From: a virus
IMG/VR virus record: IMGVR_UViG_3300027754_000012
Span: 1-40,965 of that record
DNA: 40,965 bases
Direction: 5' to 3' (one strand)
The notes under the pieces: model-generated
Database searches by the model: none
What the model saw: only the letters and a program-made list of their open reading frames with translations
What the model was told of the DNA's origin: nothing
Position numbers and translations under genes: made by a program
Shown here: piece by piece, positions 26,526 through 33,554 of the stretch
How positions within the stretch are numbered: the first letter of the stretch is position 1
How the letters are laid out: every line of letters begins with the position of its first letter

Positions 26526-28487
26526 TTAAATCCAGCTTGGTCGCCACAACTTTGGTGGCAGTACTGGCTGAATCATTTGCGGAACATGAAGCTCAGCAAA
26601 CCAGTGAGCCATCACCAGGTCGGTGCCATGTTTCTTACCTCTTGTCCAAGATGACATCTCATCAACAAGAGAAAGCGTTTTCCAACTGCCCGACATGGTT
26701 GGAAGTCTTACTTGCCCCGTCCTCCAAAGTGGCGGGAGAAGGGCTTCGATGCCAAGACTTTCATCCAGCTTGTTGCGCGACGTGGTGTGTGCGATGACAC
26801 TGACCGAATGTAGCGCCTGCCACTTTCGTACAAAGTCATGAGCGAGGAGAAACCTTTGCGCAGCATTTACTTCCACAATCCAGTGCGATATCGGATAACC
26901 CATCTCCATCGCGCGATTTTGCCACTCTTCCATAACGCCCGAATATTCTCTGGAACCGGTGTCATAACCAAGTAACTCCTCTGCGGTCAATTTGACGCGC
27001 GCTAGATCAACCAGGTACCTGAGATTTGTTTCTGGTTGGTACAACCACCACTGTATACCCCAAAACTCAGTAGGACTAGGGTCGACAGTGGCGATGCTGA
27101 TAATTGGTGGAGCCAAGTTGTGCGGGATGTGTCCCGGCTGGCGATCTTTGTCGATGCAGCCCGGGTACAGAACTCCGTCTGGTCCCATTCCACCAGTTGC
27201 CCACACACGTTCAATCAGATAGTGACCATCGGCAAGGTCTTCTTGCTGGTAAACAACTCGGAACTTTTTTGGACTGTTGTGTTTGACGTACGAAAGATCT
27301 TTCCATGACAAACGGAACGGCTCAAGTAGTGGCCCTTCCGGCCAGGCTGGTGCTGTCATCTTCCTTGACGCTGGTCCGGTGTCTAATTCTTCGTAATACG
27401 CCTTATAAATAAGATGTTTGTACTTGTGCGTCTTGATTGGCTCTTCATTTCCAAGTTCTTTGACGTCTTCACCGGTGTATGACTCGTCTTCCTCTGCGTC
27501 ATACGACACTTTGGACAAACAATGTGCGTAAAGGTCCAACGGACTCAGCCTTTGGCCAATAACTGCAAGCAAACCACCCGGATCTACACGGGCTTCTGCC
27601 ATTGCATCCCATCTTTCAAGCAGTTTGTCCCTACCTACAGACTCTTTTGAGTTCTCTGTGCTGGCTACGTCGTCAAATAGGCACAGATCTGCACGGTGAC
27701 CAATGAATTCCGACTCAATACCGTACGCAGACACGGTTGGTTCCTTGTTATCTAGTGATTCTCCGGCGTATTGGTCAACAATAAACTCTTCCGCACGCCA
27801 CAAAGCGCCCAAGTTCTGTGGTTTGAACCTTCCGTAGTCAATAGCAAGGCACGCTTCTGCATCAATAGCTAGTCCACGCTTCACCATTTCTGGGTCCGGC
27901 TTCAGTGGGATGGTTCTTTCGAGTGTCTCACGGATACGACGGCTATACATCTTGGCCAACGTTTGTGATACTGAACCGATCATTACGCGTATGTGTCGAT
28001 TCTTTACTATCTGCCACACAGCTACGTCGTGGAACAGGGTACTCTTGCCGGCACCAGGCGGTACGTTGAGTACACAGAACTGTTTCTCCGGGTGATCCAA
28101 CATCTCTACAATCTTGTATGCAGCATCAACCTGCCATGGAGAGGGCACACGGCCCAAGTACACACGACGGAAATAGTCGAAGTCTTCTATACCGCGCTGT
28201 GCGCGAGGGGACAGTCTTCCGTTAGGAACAACAGGGGGCATGTCTTTGTTCTGGATGTTGTTCAATGCCAGTGCATTACCGCCACCGGTCTTGGCTGCGC
28301 GCAAACCTGCAAGCTCTGCTTGATCTAATTGTGCAGCTGTAGCTTTTGCTTTAGAGTTCCATGCCAGTGCAGTCTGGTAGGAGATGCCAGCCATGCGTGC
28401 ACATTCTTTGAGACCCATACCGGTTTGGAGTGCTTGCCAGAATATTGCCCTGTCTTCCGCGCTGACGGCTCTCTTACCTTGTTTCAT
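26526..28487 (-). CDS. terL: Terminase large subunit with fused N-terminal HTH, 653 aa
   Basis: The packaging motor and nuclease. ATPase motifs: Walker A PPGAGKST (143-150) and Walker B LCLFDD (268-273). The C-terminal half has RNase H-type nuclease candidates such as IATVDPSPTEFWGIQ and HWIVEVNAAQRF. Residues ~8-45 (EDRAIFWQALQ, GLKECARMAGISYQTALAWN) form a helix-turn-helix like those of small terminase subunits and IS30-type transposases; no separate small terminase gene was found. The start at 28487 (MKQGKRAVSA) is preferred. The frame extends to 28634, but that part is Ser/Phe-rich and overlaps the divergent 36-aa ORF. Confidence 0.9.
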   Translation of the reverse strand: MKQGKRAVSAEDRAIFWQALQTGMGLKECARMAGISYQTALAWNSKAKATAAQLDQAELAGLRAAKTGGGNALALNNIQNKDMPPVVPNGRLSPRAQRGIEDFDYFRRVYLGRVPSPWQVDAAYKIVEMLDHPEKQFCVLNVPPGAGKSTLFHDVAVWQIVKNRHIRVMIGSVSQTLAKMYSRRIRETLERTIPLKPDPEMVKRGLAIDAEACLAIDYGRFKPQNLGALWRAEEFIVDQYAGESLDNKEPTVSAYGIESEFIGHRADLCLFDDVASTENSKESVGRDKLLERWDAMAEARVDPGGLLAVIGQRLSPLDLYAHCLSKVSYDAEEDESYTGEDVKELGNEEPIKTHKYKHLIYKAYYEELDTGPASRKMTAPAWPEGPLLEPFRLSWKDLSYVKHNSPKKFRVVYQQEDLADGHYLIERVWATGGMGPDGVLYPGCIDKDRQPGHIPHNLAPPIISIATVDPSPTEFWGIQWWLYQPETNLRYLVDLARVKLTAEELLGYDTGSREYSGVMEEWQNRAMEMGYPISHWIVEVNAAQRFLLAHDFVRKWQALHSVSVIAHTTSRNKLDESLGIEALLPPLWRTGQVRLPTMSGSWKTLSLVDEMSSWTRGKKHGTDLVMAHWFAELHVPQMIQPVLPPKLWRPSWI

Positions 28488-28503
28488 GTAGTAATATCTT
28501 ACC

Positions 28504-28614
28504 ATGAAGGAACTAACAGACAAAGAACTACTCGCCGATGCGTTGGCTGCTGCCGATGCTTGGCGAAAGAAAAAAATTAAAGAAGGGCTCCACGTAGACG
28601 CAAACAAGGAGTAG
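28504..28614 (+). CDS. Possible divergent microprotein, 36 aa
   Basis: The only plausible plus-strand gene. It starts MKELTDKELLADALAAADAW and continues basic and polar (RKKKIKEG, ending in NKE), a sensible single-helix composition. The ATG lies 16 bases from the opposed terminase start and has no Shine-Dalgarno site, so it would need leaderless translation, which is common in Actinobacteria. Its TAG is the first arm of a 9-bp inverted repeat (28612-28620 with 28650-28658). It may be carried on the same transcript as the structured RNA that follows. It could also be chance. Confidence 0.35.
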   Translation: MKELTDKELLADALAAADAWRKKKIKEGLHVDANKE

Positions 28615-28878
28615 TGTGCTACACTCACCAACACACCTGTCGGGAAGACAGCACACTAGCTAGTTCCAAGAGCCAGACCCCATTAAGTAGTTAAGTGAGC
28701 AACGGGTGGGGAGGCTAATCGTGACCGGAAACGGAGTTCGATTCCCATGCTCACACACATAGTGAGGGAATAGAAAGAAGAACAGGTGTCGGCTAGAAAG
28801 AATAGCTACGGCGGCCTGGGTTGGAGGACCGAAGCGTGGGGGGAGCATTACTCGGTCTGCTGGGTGCTTCTTTTTTTT
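28612..28878 (+). ncRNA. Structured non-coding RNA candidate with predicted pseudoknot
   Basis: Nested and crossing helices use nearly every base. Helix A: AGCC/GGCT (28671-28674 with 28713-28716) stacked on CCCCA/TGGGG (28678-28682 with 28707-28711). Helix B: GTGAGCA/TGCTCAC (28695-28701 with 28748-28754) plus GGG/CCC (28704-28706 with 28744-28746). Helix C: AATCG/CGATT (28717-28721 with 28739-28743), capped by CCG-GAAA-CGG (28725-28734), a GNRA tetraloop. A and B cross, giving a pseudoknot. Upstream is the 9-bp hairpin TAGTGTGCT/AGCACACTA. ACACCTGT (28633-28640) can pair with ACAGGTGT (near 28782-28789). A terminator at 28844-28878 gives the strand. No known RNA family was recognised. It lies in the gap upstream of terminase; its function is unknown. 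Confidence 0.55.
28844..28878 (+). terminator. Rho-independent terminator of the structured RNA
   Basis: AGCATT (28844-28849) pairs with GGTGCT (28863-28868) including two G-U pairs, followed by UC and eight T (28871-28878) and further T-rich sequence. GACCG (28827-28831) can instead pair with CGGTC (28853-28857), a competing fold, so attenuation is conceivable. Confidence 0.5.
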
Positions 28879-29041
28879 ATTCTTTTTTGTTTTTCTTCTT
28901 TAGCGGCCATCCCCCTGGTGATATATCACCCTGACTAAAACAATATATATCGGTGGCCCCAGAAAACACCTATGGGTAGCTAATCGATATGTACAAACCG
29001 GTGAGGAGGGTTATTATTATACCCCCGGGGTACAAATAAAG
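28879..29041. other. Gap between the structured RNA and the accessory operons
   Basis: No credible gene. It holds a T-rich tract, the palindrome at 28917-28930, an AT-rich segment (ATATATAT, 28943-28950), a CCCC-C-GGGG inverted repeat near 29021-29032 flanked by TA, and a perfect TATAAT on the minus strand (plus 29016-29021) with no good -35 at 16-18 bases. The latter could be part of a terminase promoter. The origin, a pac site or a regulator site are all possible uses of this region; none can be shown from sequence. Confidence 0.4.
28917..28930. promoter_or_regulatory. 14-bp perfect palindrome GGTGATATATCACC
   Basis: A fully symmetrical site that contains GATATATYAC, also present at the capsid promoter -10 (10980-10991) and before the 1656-aa gene (26493-26502). 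The perfect dyad suggests a dimeric DNA-binding protein. Here it has no matching -35, so an operator is likelier than a promoter. Confidence 0.45.
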
Positions 29042-29080
29042 GCAGTACCCTAGTCGCAATTTCTACGACTAGGATACTGC
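29042..29080 (-). terminator. Terminator hairpin after the 82-aa gene
   Basis: GCAGTA-C-CCTAGTCG (29042-29056) pairs with CGACTAGG-A-TACTGC (29066-29080): 14 pairs, one mismatch and a 9-base loop. In minus orientation it is followed by CTTTATTTG. Two further hairpins stand just before it: GAATAGG/CCTATTC (29086-29092 with 29096-29102) and ATCGC/GCGAT around the 82-aa stop codon. It probably ends transcription of the accessory block. Confidence 0.6.
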
Positions 29081-29153
29081 GAGGTGAATAGGACACCTAT
29101 TCGGGAACACTCTGCGCAAGTCAGACCCGAAAGGCTTGCTCGTACCGTATCGC

Positions 29154-29402
29154 CTAAGCGATTTGGAACACGAGACTGATCGCACCTGTAAGAAGGTTGA
29201 CACGCTCTTGGTCTACCACTTGTGCGCCCAATGTCTTTACTTGGGATGCGCCGAAGCGATTGACTGCGTTTACCGTCATACCTGCGACAGGCGAGTAGTC
29301 CACTGAGACTTGTAAGCCCCATATAGCCTTCTCTTTACCTGCGACAGTTACGACGCCAACTTTCGTAAAGGTTGCGATAGGCAACGACGGTGAAGTCATC
29401 AC
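29154..29402 (-). CDS. Unknown beta-rich protein, 82 aa
   Basis: No family recognised. The sequence (MMTSPSLPIATFTKVGVVTV..., ending LTGAISLVFQIA) alternates hydrophobic and polar residues as in a small beta protein, with no cysteine or membrane helix. AAAGGG lies eight bases before the ATG. It is the only gene of the operon preceded by leader element 1 (29447-29467) and is followed by the hairpin terminator at 29042-29080, so it is independently regulated. Confidence 0.5.
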   Translation of the reverse strand: MMTSPSLPIATFTKVGVVTVAGKEKAIWGLQVSVDYSPVAGMTVNAVNRFGASQVKTLGAQVVDQERVNLLTGAISLVFQIA

Positions 29403-29422
29403 TTACCCTTTCCGTTACTTGC

Positions 29423-29467
29423 CACCAATTGGTGACAATTCAAGTCTGCCGAACGGGCGAACGACGC
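29423..29467 (-). promoter_or_regulatory. Shared leader element 1 (upstream of the 82-aa gene)
   Basis: In transcription direction: GCGT, CGTTCGCC, CGTTCGGC, A (plus 29447-29467), i.e. two tandem 8-mers. After 12 bases comes the perfect palindrome CACCAATTGGTG (29423-29434), then 20 bases to the ATG. Elements 2-4 have the same layout. Upstream, two CTTGTTCG copies (29483-29490 and 29498-29505) add related half-sites. The rest of the gap up to 29626 has small inverted repeats and CCACCA-rich motifs but no gene. Confidence 0.75.
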
Positions 29468-29626
29468 TCGCTTAGGCAAACACTTGTTCGGCGAACGCTT
29501 GTTCGTACATATGCTATAGCGTACGCCTAATGATATTGGTGGGCTATGCCCAATGATTGTGGTGGGCGTAATGATGGTGGTAGGACAACCACAAACTACC
29601 ACCATCACTAGCCTTTCTCTGTATCT

Positions 29627-29800
29627 CTATGCGCTAACCAAGGGGTTAGTCAACGCATTGGATACAGCAGACTTCAACTCAAACACTAGATCCTGTAGAA
29701 AGAACAGTTGGTTGTACTTATCGTCATAGCCTTCAGTTTCACCTGATGCTATCCAACTCTCTATCTCATTGATCGCTGCCAACGCCTTTGGGATATTCAT
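29627..29800 (-). CDS. Unknown small acidic protein, 57 aa
   Basis: The start MNIPKALAAINEIESW at 29800 is chosen because its ATG overlaps the TGA of the 226-aa gene (ATGA). The frame also permits a start eight codons earlier at 29824. A helical, acidic protein with an aromatic turn (GYDDKYNQLFFLQD). It is the second and last gene of the operon under leader element 2. No function recognised. Confidence 0.55.
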   Translation of the reverse strand: MNIPKALAAINEIESWIASGETEGYDDKYNQLFFLQDLVFELKSAVSNALTNPLVSA

Positions 29801-30477
29801 TGTGATATCCGAGTGTTCATCCACTCACCAAGTGCCAGTGGCAACACTTGATCCAAGCGCAAGCCTGATGCTTTGACCATTCGCTCTGCGATAAGCGATA
29901 TCTCATTGATACCTTCGGTATCCTCAACAGCCATAGACCAGCCTGCTAACTCTGCGTCAATGTTGTCCATAACAGCGTCAAAGCCCTTGTTGCCAGCACT
30001 TTCGATCTTGGCGTGTATCTCACACATACCGTTATCGTATTCGTCTGGCGCGTTCAGGTAGATAACCCTAAAGCGTAGTTCACGGGCTTTGCCATCGGCT
30101 GACCAATCAATACGACTGTCAACTTGGTATGAAGTTGAGCAATACGCAATCGCTGCTGCTAAAGCATCGTCAAGCACTTGTTGTGCGTACCATACTCTGG
30201 CATAGTTTGCCTTTGTTGCTGCCTCAATGCCAGCCTTTGTGCTTCTCTTTGGGATTGGGTATGTGCCAACGACAGCCCATTCACCCAAGTTCTCAAACAG
30301 GTACTGGATTGCTTTGGTTGCCAATGACTGTACTTTCTTTTGCTTCTTGACATAAGCAGCCCTTGGCTTTGGCGTTGGCTTGGCTGGTGGATCACTAAGC
30401 CTAAATCTAGGCGATGCTGGATGGGCTGGTGATACCTGTACTTTCCTTGCACTAGCACTTGCTGATGGGGTTTTCAT
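29797..30477 (-). CDS. Unknown protein with basic Pro/Ala-rich N-terminus, 226 aa
   Basis: Residues 1-50 are basic and disordered (PAHPASPRFRL, KPTPKPRAAYVKKQKK). The rest looks like an alpha/beta domain (ELRFRVIYLNAPDEYDNGMC) ending in a helical segment (LPLALGEWMNTR). No motif allows a functional call; the basic tail could bind nucleic acid. A strong AAGGAG site precedes the ATG. It is the first gene after leader element 2 and is coupled by ATGA to the 57-aa gene. Confidence 0.6.
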   Translation of the reverse strand: MKTPSASASARKVQVSPAHPASPRFRLSDPPAKPTPKPRAAYVKKQKKVQSLATKAIQYLFENLGEWAVVGTYPIPKRSTKAGIEAATKANYARVWYAQQVLDDALAAAIAYCSTSYQVDSRIDWSADGKARELRFRVIYLNAPDEYDNGMCEIHAKIESAGNKGFDAVMDNIDAELAGWSMAVEDTEGINEISLIAERMVKASGLRLDQVLPLALGEWMNTRISQ

Positions 30478-30512
30478 TGCTTTCTCCTTGTTTGGTTATG
30501 TTTGGTTATTCT

Positions 30513-30557
30513 TGGGCAGGTTGCCCACTCTAATCGTGCCGAACGGCTGAACGACGC
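30513..30557 (-). promoter_or_regulatory. Shared leader element 2 (upstream of the 226-aa gene)
   Basis: Tandem 8-mers CGTTCAGC and CGTTCGGC within plus 30537-30557. After nine bases comes the hairpin TGGGC-AACCT-GCCCA (plus 30513-30527), then 35 bases to the ATG. Upstream, TTAGTA-T-TACTAA forms an odd palindrome near 30569-30581. The region 30607-30615 with 30650-30658 makes a 9-bp CACATAGCA/TGCTATGTG stem. The GAGTGGGCAACC context is shared with element 3. Confidence 0.8.
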
Positions 30558-30606
30558 TCGGCAAGCGTTAGTATTACTAAACCTAGTTATATATTCCCTA
30601 TCCCAC

Positions 30607-30658
30607 CACATAGCACCGTGAGTAAATGAGTTGGCGCATCTCCCGCGTATGCTATGTG
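30607..30658 (-). repeat. Inverted repeat downstream of the MoxR-VWA operon
   Basis: CACATAGCA (30607-30615) and TGCTATGTG (30650-30658) pair perfectly over nine bases. With a 3-base bulge the stem extends by CCAC/GTGG. The loop is 34 bases. It lies between the 23-aa peptide gene and leader element 2. It could end or attenuate the MoxR-VWA transcript, although no U tract is present. Confidence 0.55.
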
Positions 30659-30673
30659 ATGGTGGTGGGCGAA

Positions 30674-30745
30674 TTACTTACTGATTACCCATCCCACGAT
30701 GGTCAGTACGAGCATTATCTTGATTGACAGCGTAGTCATAATCAT
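30674..30745 (-). CDS. Possible membrane peptide, 23 aa
   Basis: MIMTTLSIKIMLVLTIVGWV plus three residues: one hydrophobic helix with little else. Its ATG overlaps the TGA of the 234-aa gene (ATGA), the coupling used throughout this genome, which is the main reason to list it. It would be the fifth member of the MoxR-VWA operon. Its small size means it may be chance. Confidence 0.35.
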   Translation of the reverse strand: MIMTTLSIKIMLVLTIVGWVISK

Positions 30746-31446
30746 TCCTGCTCTGCGTCTGGATCTGCGAAATGGTCGTGACCAATCTGCTTGATCACAT
30801 ACATCATCTTTTCGTAAATCTCAGGCATTTCCTCCTTGAGTTTAGGTGGCATCTGCTGTGCTTCGGCTAAGCCTGTAATCATTTTCCTTTGCTTGACCGT
30901 CAAAGCGTCAAATGCTTTCCTATACGCCTTCTCATCTTCTTTGTCATCACCAAACGGCAGGTAGAACTCCTGATCGTCTACATTGCCATCAGCGTGACTG
31001 ATACTAATGGCTACACCACCAGGTGTTGTCATAGCAGAAAAGAATGATTTCTTCATCTGTACACACATCAGCAATGACATATAATTGCTGGCATTGTGTA
31101 ACGACAGCAACAGTTCCTTGTTCTCAAGAAACTCAAGCATATGGTCAGCCGTTTTGGTGCCCATAGCACCTTTCATACGACAAGCCACTGCTTCTCCACC
31201 ACCTACGCCAGAGTAAGCCTCCATATTAGGACCTACCTGTTCGATGTGATCATCAGCATCAAATTGCTCGTGAGTAATACGCTGACCAACACACAACACT
31301 GCCTTGACATTGGTGCTTGCCATCATCTCATTTGCTAGTGGTATTGACTGACGCAACAGGTCAAGTTGTAACCTTGACCATTCGTCACTGATTTTGCTAC
31401 CCTCAGCGTCTGTAATTGCCTTGAGTTCTTTCATTAGTTCATCCAT
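30742..31446 (-). CDS. Unknown protein in the MoxR-VWA operon, 234 aa
   Basis: Acidic, mostly helical N-terminus (MDELMKELKAITDAEGSKIS). The middle has a Gly-rich turn (EAYSGVGGGEAVACRMKGAM) and a strand region (GGVAISISHADGNVDDQEFY). The C-terminus is helical (LTVKQRKMITGLAEAQQMPP). AGGAGG precedes the start, and the ATG overlaps the VWA gene's end by one base. The constant pairing with MoxR and VWA suggests a partner or substrate of that machine, but no family was recognised. Confidence 0.6.
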   Translation of the reverse strand: MDELMKELKAITDAEGSKISDEWSRLQLDLLRQSIPLANEMMASTNVKAVLCVGQRITHEQFDADDHIEQVGPNMEAYSGVGGGEAVACRMKGAMGTKTADHMLEFLENKELLLSLHNASNYMSLLMCVQMKKSFFSAMTTPGGVAISISHADGNVDDQEFYLPFGDDKEDEKAYRKAFDALTVKQRKMITGLAEAQQMPPKLKEEMPEIYEKMMYVIKQIGHDHFADPDAEQE

Positions 31447-32801
31447 TAGCGCTTTCCTCCTTGTAGGCGTCTCATTAGTTTTTCTGCTTGTGTCACATTC
31501 ATTACTTGCGTTACACGATACCTGTTCTTGATGTACTCAATGTCTTTGAGCAAGTTATGGTTTGATGAGTTACCAGCAGCACCAGTAACTTCGCCATCGC
31601 TTACCCAAATGAGTGGTTGTGATGAACGCTCCCTAAGTGATGCACCATAGATAAGTGCAGGACCATCAACACAGTTATTGCCAGGCACCGTAGGTAATGT
31701 ACGCACCATACGACCTTTCTTAGCAATAACCCAAGTGTTTGGCTGAGTTGACTTATTGAGTCCACCAGAGTACATAATAACTGTTGCCCCTGCTGAACAC
31801 TTAAGCAAACGATCAAGATCATCCTCAGACAATTGCATTGATCCTGACGCGTCAATAACTACTACGCCTCCCAATGCCCTTGTCTTACGAGAAAAGATAC
31901 GCCTGTCTGGATCAGTAACAATCCTGTTGATGTATCTTGGCTCTCTGCCACTGTCGTTAGCTATAGTCCTGCGACCAAGTTTGCCAGTGTGATTGATGCT
32001 AAGTTCAGGCTTGGATACAACAAGTTGTTCCCAATTGCCAATCAAATCATCTCTCTTTGGATGCGCTCTGCTTGGCTTATCCAAAACTCTCTTTTGGTCT
32101 CGCTCAGCCCTACGCTCACCTGCTTCCCTACGCACATTGTCAGAGTAGTTGTCTATCCACTCAGCAAACTGCTTCCAATATTTGACAGAACGCTTCCTGC
32201 TCCAATCGTTTGGGTTATTGATACCGGCTAATCGAGTGCCATATCTGCTGTATCCGTCATACATCAAGTCAATACAAGTTGACTCAAAGTCATTGAGTTG
32301 CATCTTGATGGCTGGATCTTTGACAGAGCGCACTAGTTCTGTAAATGCGTCTGTGCCTACGTGAGACATAGCAGCAAGAATTGCCTGCTTTGGTGGATTA
32401 CCTTCGCTGAGATAAGCACTAAGCAAACCAGTATCAACAGTTCCAACGCTTGGATCTTCGCCAAATGCGTGTCGATAACGCACATTCGCAAATATACGAT
32501 TAGCCGTCTCAATGCTGTGCTCTGATACGTGCCATTGCTTGGCTCGTTTCTCTGCGTAGGGCAAGTCGTAACGACTACGGATAAGCACATAATCACGAAT
32601 GATTGCGGCTGGCTCACTGTCACCTGTTGGTGCTTTGTATGTGTTTCTCCCTGCCTTTGTCTTGGCAAAAGAAACACCAACAGCGTCTAGTGAAAACGCT
32701 TCCCCAGTACTTTGGTAAGTTTGGGTTTGGATCATCGGTCTGTCTGGTAGTACTTCTGGTGCTACCACATTGACTGATGCTTTCTTCCTAGCGATACCCA
32801 T
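31446..32801 (-). CDS. VWA-domain protein, partner of MoxR ATPase, 451 aa
   Basis: The N-terminal ~300 residues are helical and charged, including a SRYDLPYAEKRAKQWHVSEH region. From about 308 a von Willebrand A domain starts with GGVVVIDASGSMQLSED, giving the metal-site motif DASGS at 317-321. WVSDGEVTG follows near residue 395 as a later metal-site region. This layout is that of MoxR partners such as CoxE, ViaA, NorD or CobT. It should dock on the AAA+ ring encoded just upstream and recruit a client through the Mg site (family knowledge); the client is unknown. AAGGAGG precedes the ATG. Confidence 0.8.
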   Translation of the reverse strand: MGIARKKASVNVVAPEVLPDRPMIQTQTYQSTGEAFSLDAVGVSFAKTKAGRNTYKAPTGDSEPAAIIRDYVLIRSRYDLPYAEKRAKQWHVSEHSIETANRIFANVRYRHAFGEDPSVGTVDTGLLSAYLSEGNPPKQAILAAMSHVGTDAFTELVRSVKDPAIKMQLNDFESTCIDLMYDGYSRYGTRLAGINNPNDWSRKRSVKYWKQFAEWIDNYSDNVRREAGERRAERDQKRVLDKPSRAHPKRDDLIGNWEQLVVSKPELSINHTGKLGRRTIANDSGREPRYINRIVTDPDRRIFSRKTRALGGVVVIDASGSMQLSEDDLDRLLKCSAGATVIMYSGGLNKSTQPNTWVIAKKGRMVRTLPTVPGNNCVDGPALIYGASLRERSSQPLIWVSDGEVTGAAGNSSNHNLLKDIEYIKNRYRVTQVMNVTQAEKLMRRLQGGKR

Positions 32802-33553
32802 TAAAACACCTCCTTGTTAGGTGATACTAGATCTGCTGACTCTGCCGAAACGATAGACAAAGAACTGATGATGCTCTTGGCAATGCGTGGTAGGCAGATG
32901 TGTGCTGATGACTTGAGGTCATTGCTTGCTGTCAATAGTTGCGCAAAGGCAAAGAATGAACGCAATGAGTAACGATCTGCGTCATCTCGCATTGAGTATT
33001 CCAATGCAATGTCACGCAGGTTCTCTGGCAATGCCAAGATGGCATCAGGGTGTGGCTTTTCGATTTCTACACGAACAACCAATCTGTCAAGTACTGCTGG
33101 TGACAAATCGTCTGGCTCTCCGTTCATCGTTGCCACAACACTAAACCCAGCAGCAGGGCGAATGATCTCGCCTGTCTCTGGGTGTTCGTATGAACTTGAC
33201 GTAACGGTGTCAATGATTGCCATAAGCCGTGACTCAATGTCACCGTTTACACGGTTGATTTCGTCTACAACCAAGCGACCACCAGTGCGCCAAGCCTTGA
33301 TGGCAACGCCTTCCTGAAACTTCCAGATGCCGTTGTCGTTCTGCTTGTACTTGCCGATCATATCGCCGTCTGTCATTTCGTCTGTGCAAATCAAACGGTA
33401 TGACTGTTGACCGTGTAGGTGATAGTTGAGACCAAAGTAGGTCTTGCCTGTACCTGGCTTGCCGTAAAGCAATACCCTGTCCAGTCCGTGTTCCATAGCG
33501 AAGTTCGCCATTTCCCAATCTGCTATTGCTGGTGCTTTCGTTGATGTTGCCAT
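32801..33553 (-). CDS. MoxR-type AAA+ ATPase (CobS/NorQ-like), 250 aa
   Basis: Walker A GKPGTGKT (31-38), the MoxR-typical insert ICTDEMTDGDMIGKY (55-69), Walker B RLVVDEIN (93-100; D97, E98), sensor 1 N144 in ATMNGEPDDLSP, and Arg candidate R157 in LDRLVVRVE. A helical lid follows. At 250 aa it is a compact MoxR protein. These hexamers remodel protein complexes together with a VWA partner, which is the next gene with one-base overlap. A CobS-type cobaltochelatase function is unlikely, because no chelatase partner is present. A role in host takeover, defence or virion maturation is open. Confidence 0.85.
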   Translation of the reverse strand: MATSTKAPAIADWEMANFAMEHGLDRVLLYGKPGTGKTYFGLNYHLHGQQSYRLICTDEMTDGDMIGKYKQNDNGIWKFQEGVAIKAWRTGGRLVVDEINRVNGDIESRLMAIIDTVTSSSYEHPETGEIIRPAAGFSVVATMNGEPDDLSPAVLDRLVVRVEIEKPHPDAILALPENLRDIALEYSMRDDADRYSLRSFFAFAQLLTASNDLKSSAHICLPRIAKSIISSLSIVSAESADLVSPNKEVF

Positions 33554-33554
33554 T

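Noticed and set aside
26488-28634. Extended terminase start at 28634
   Set aside because: The extra 49 residues are Ser/Phe-rich, unlike terminase N-termini, and cover the divergent ORF; MKQGKRAVSA at 28487 begins the HTH domain directly.
28695-28754. tRNA-like stretch with TTCGATTCCC and a 7-bp GTGAGCA/TGCTCAC acceptor-like stem
   Set aside because: Only 60 bases long, the T-stem does not pair, no D arm or anticodon loop fits, and the bases are better explained by the nested/pseudoknotted fold.
28660-28848. 62-aa minus-strand ORF in the terminase-upstream gap
   Set aside because: Odd composition, no RBS, and antisense to the structured RNA.
28612-28878. tmRNA or group I intron
   Set aside because: No tag reading frame with a tRNA-like closed end, and the spacing of crossing helices leaves no room for intron P4-P6; no split gene nearby.
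29050-29322. 90-aa minus-strand ORF overlapping the 82-aa gene
   Set aside because: Basic, out-of-frame shadow that runs through the terminator hairpin.
29399-29608. 69-aa minus-strand ORF over leader element 1
   Set aside because: Starts in a CCACCA-rich repeat, no RBS, low-complexity start, and it covers regulatory sequence.
32801-33553. Cobalamin (CobS) auxiliary metabolic gene
   Set aside because: The ATPase is MoxR-type like CobS, but no CobT/CobN features beyond a generic VWA partner exist; a metabolic label is not supported.
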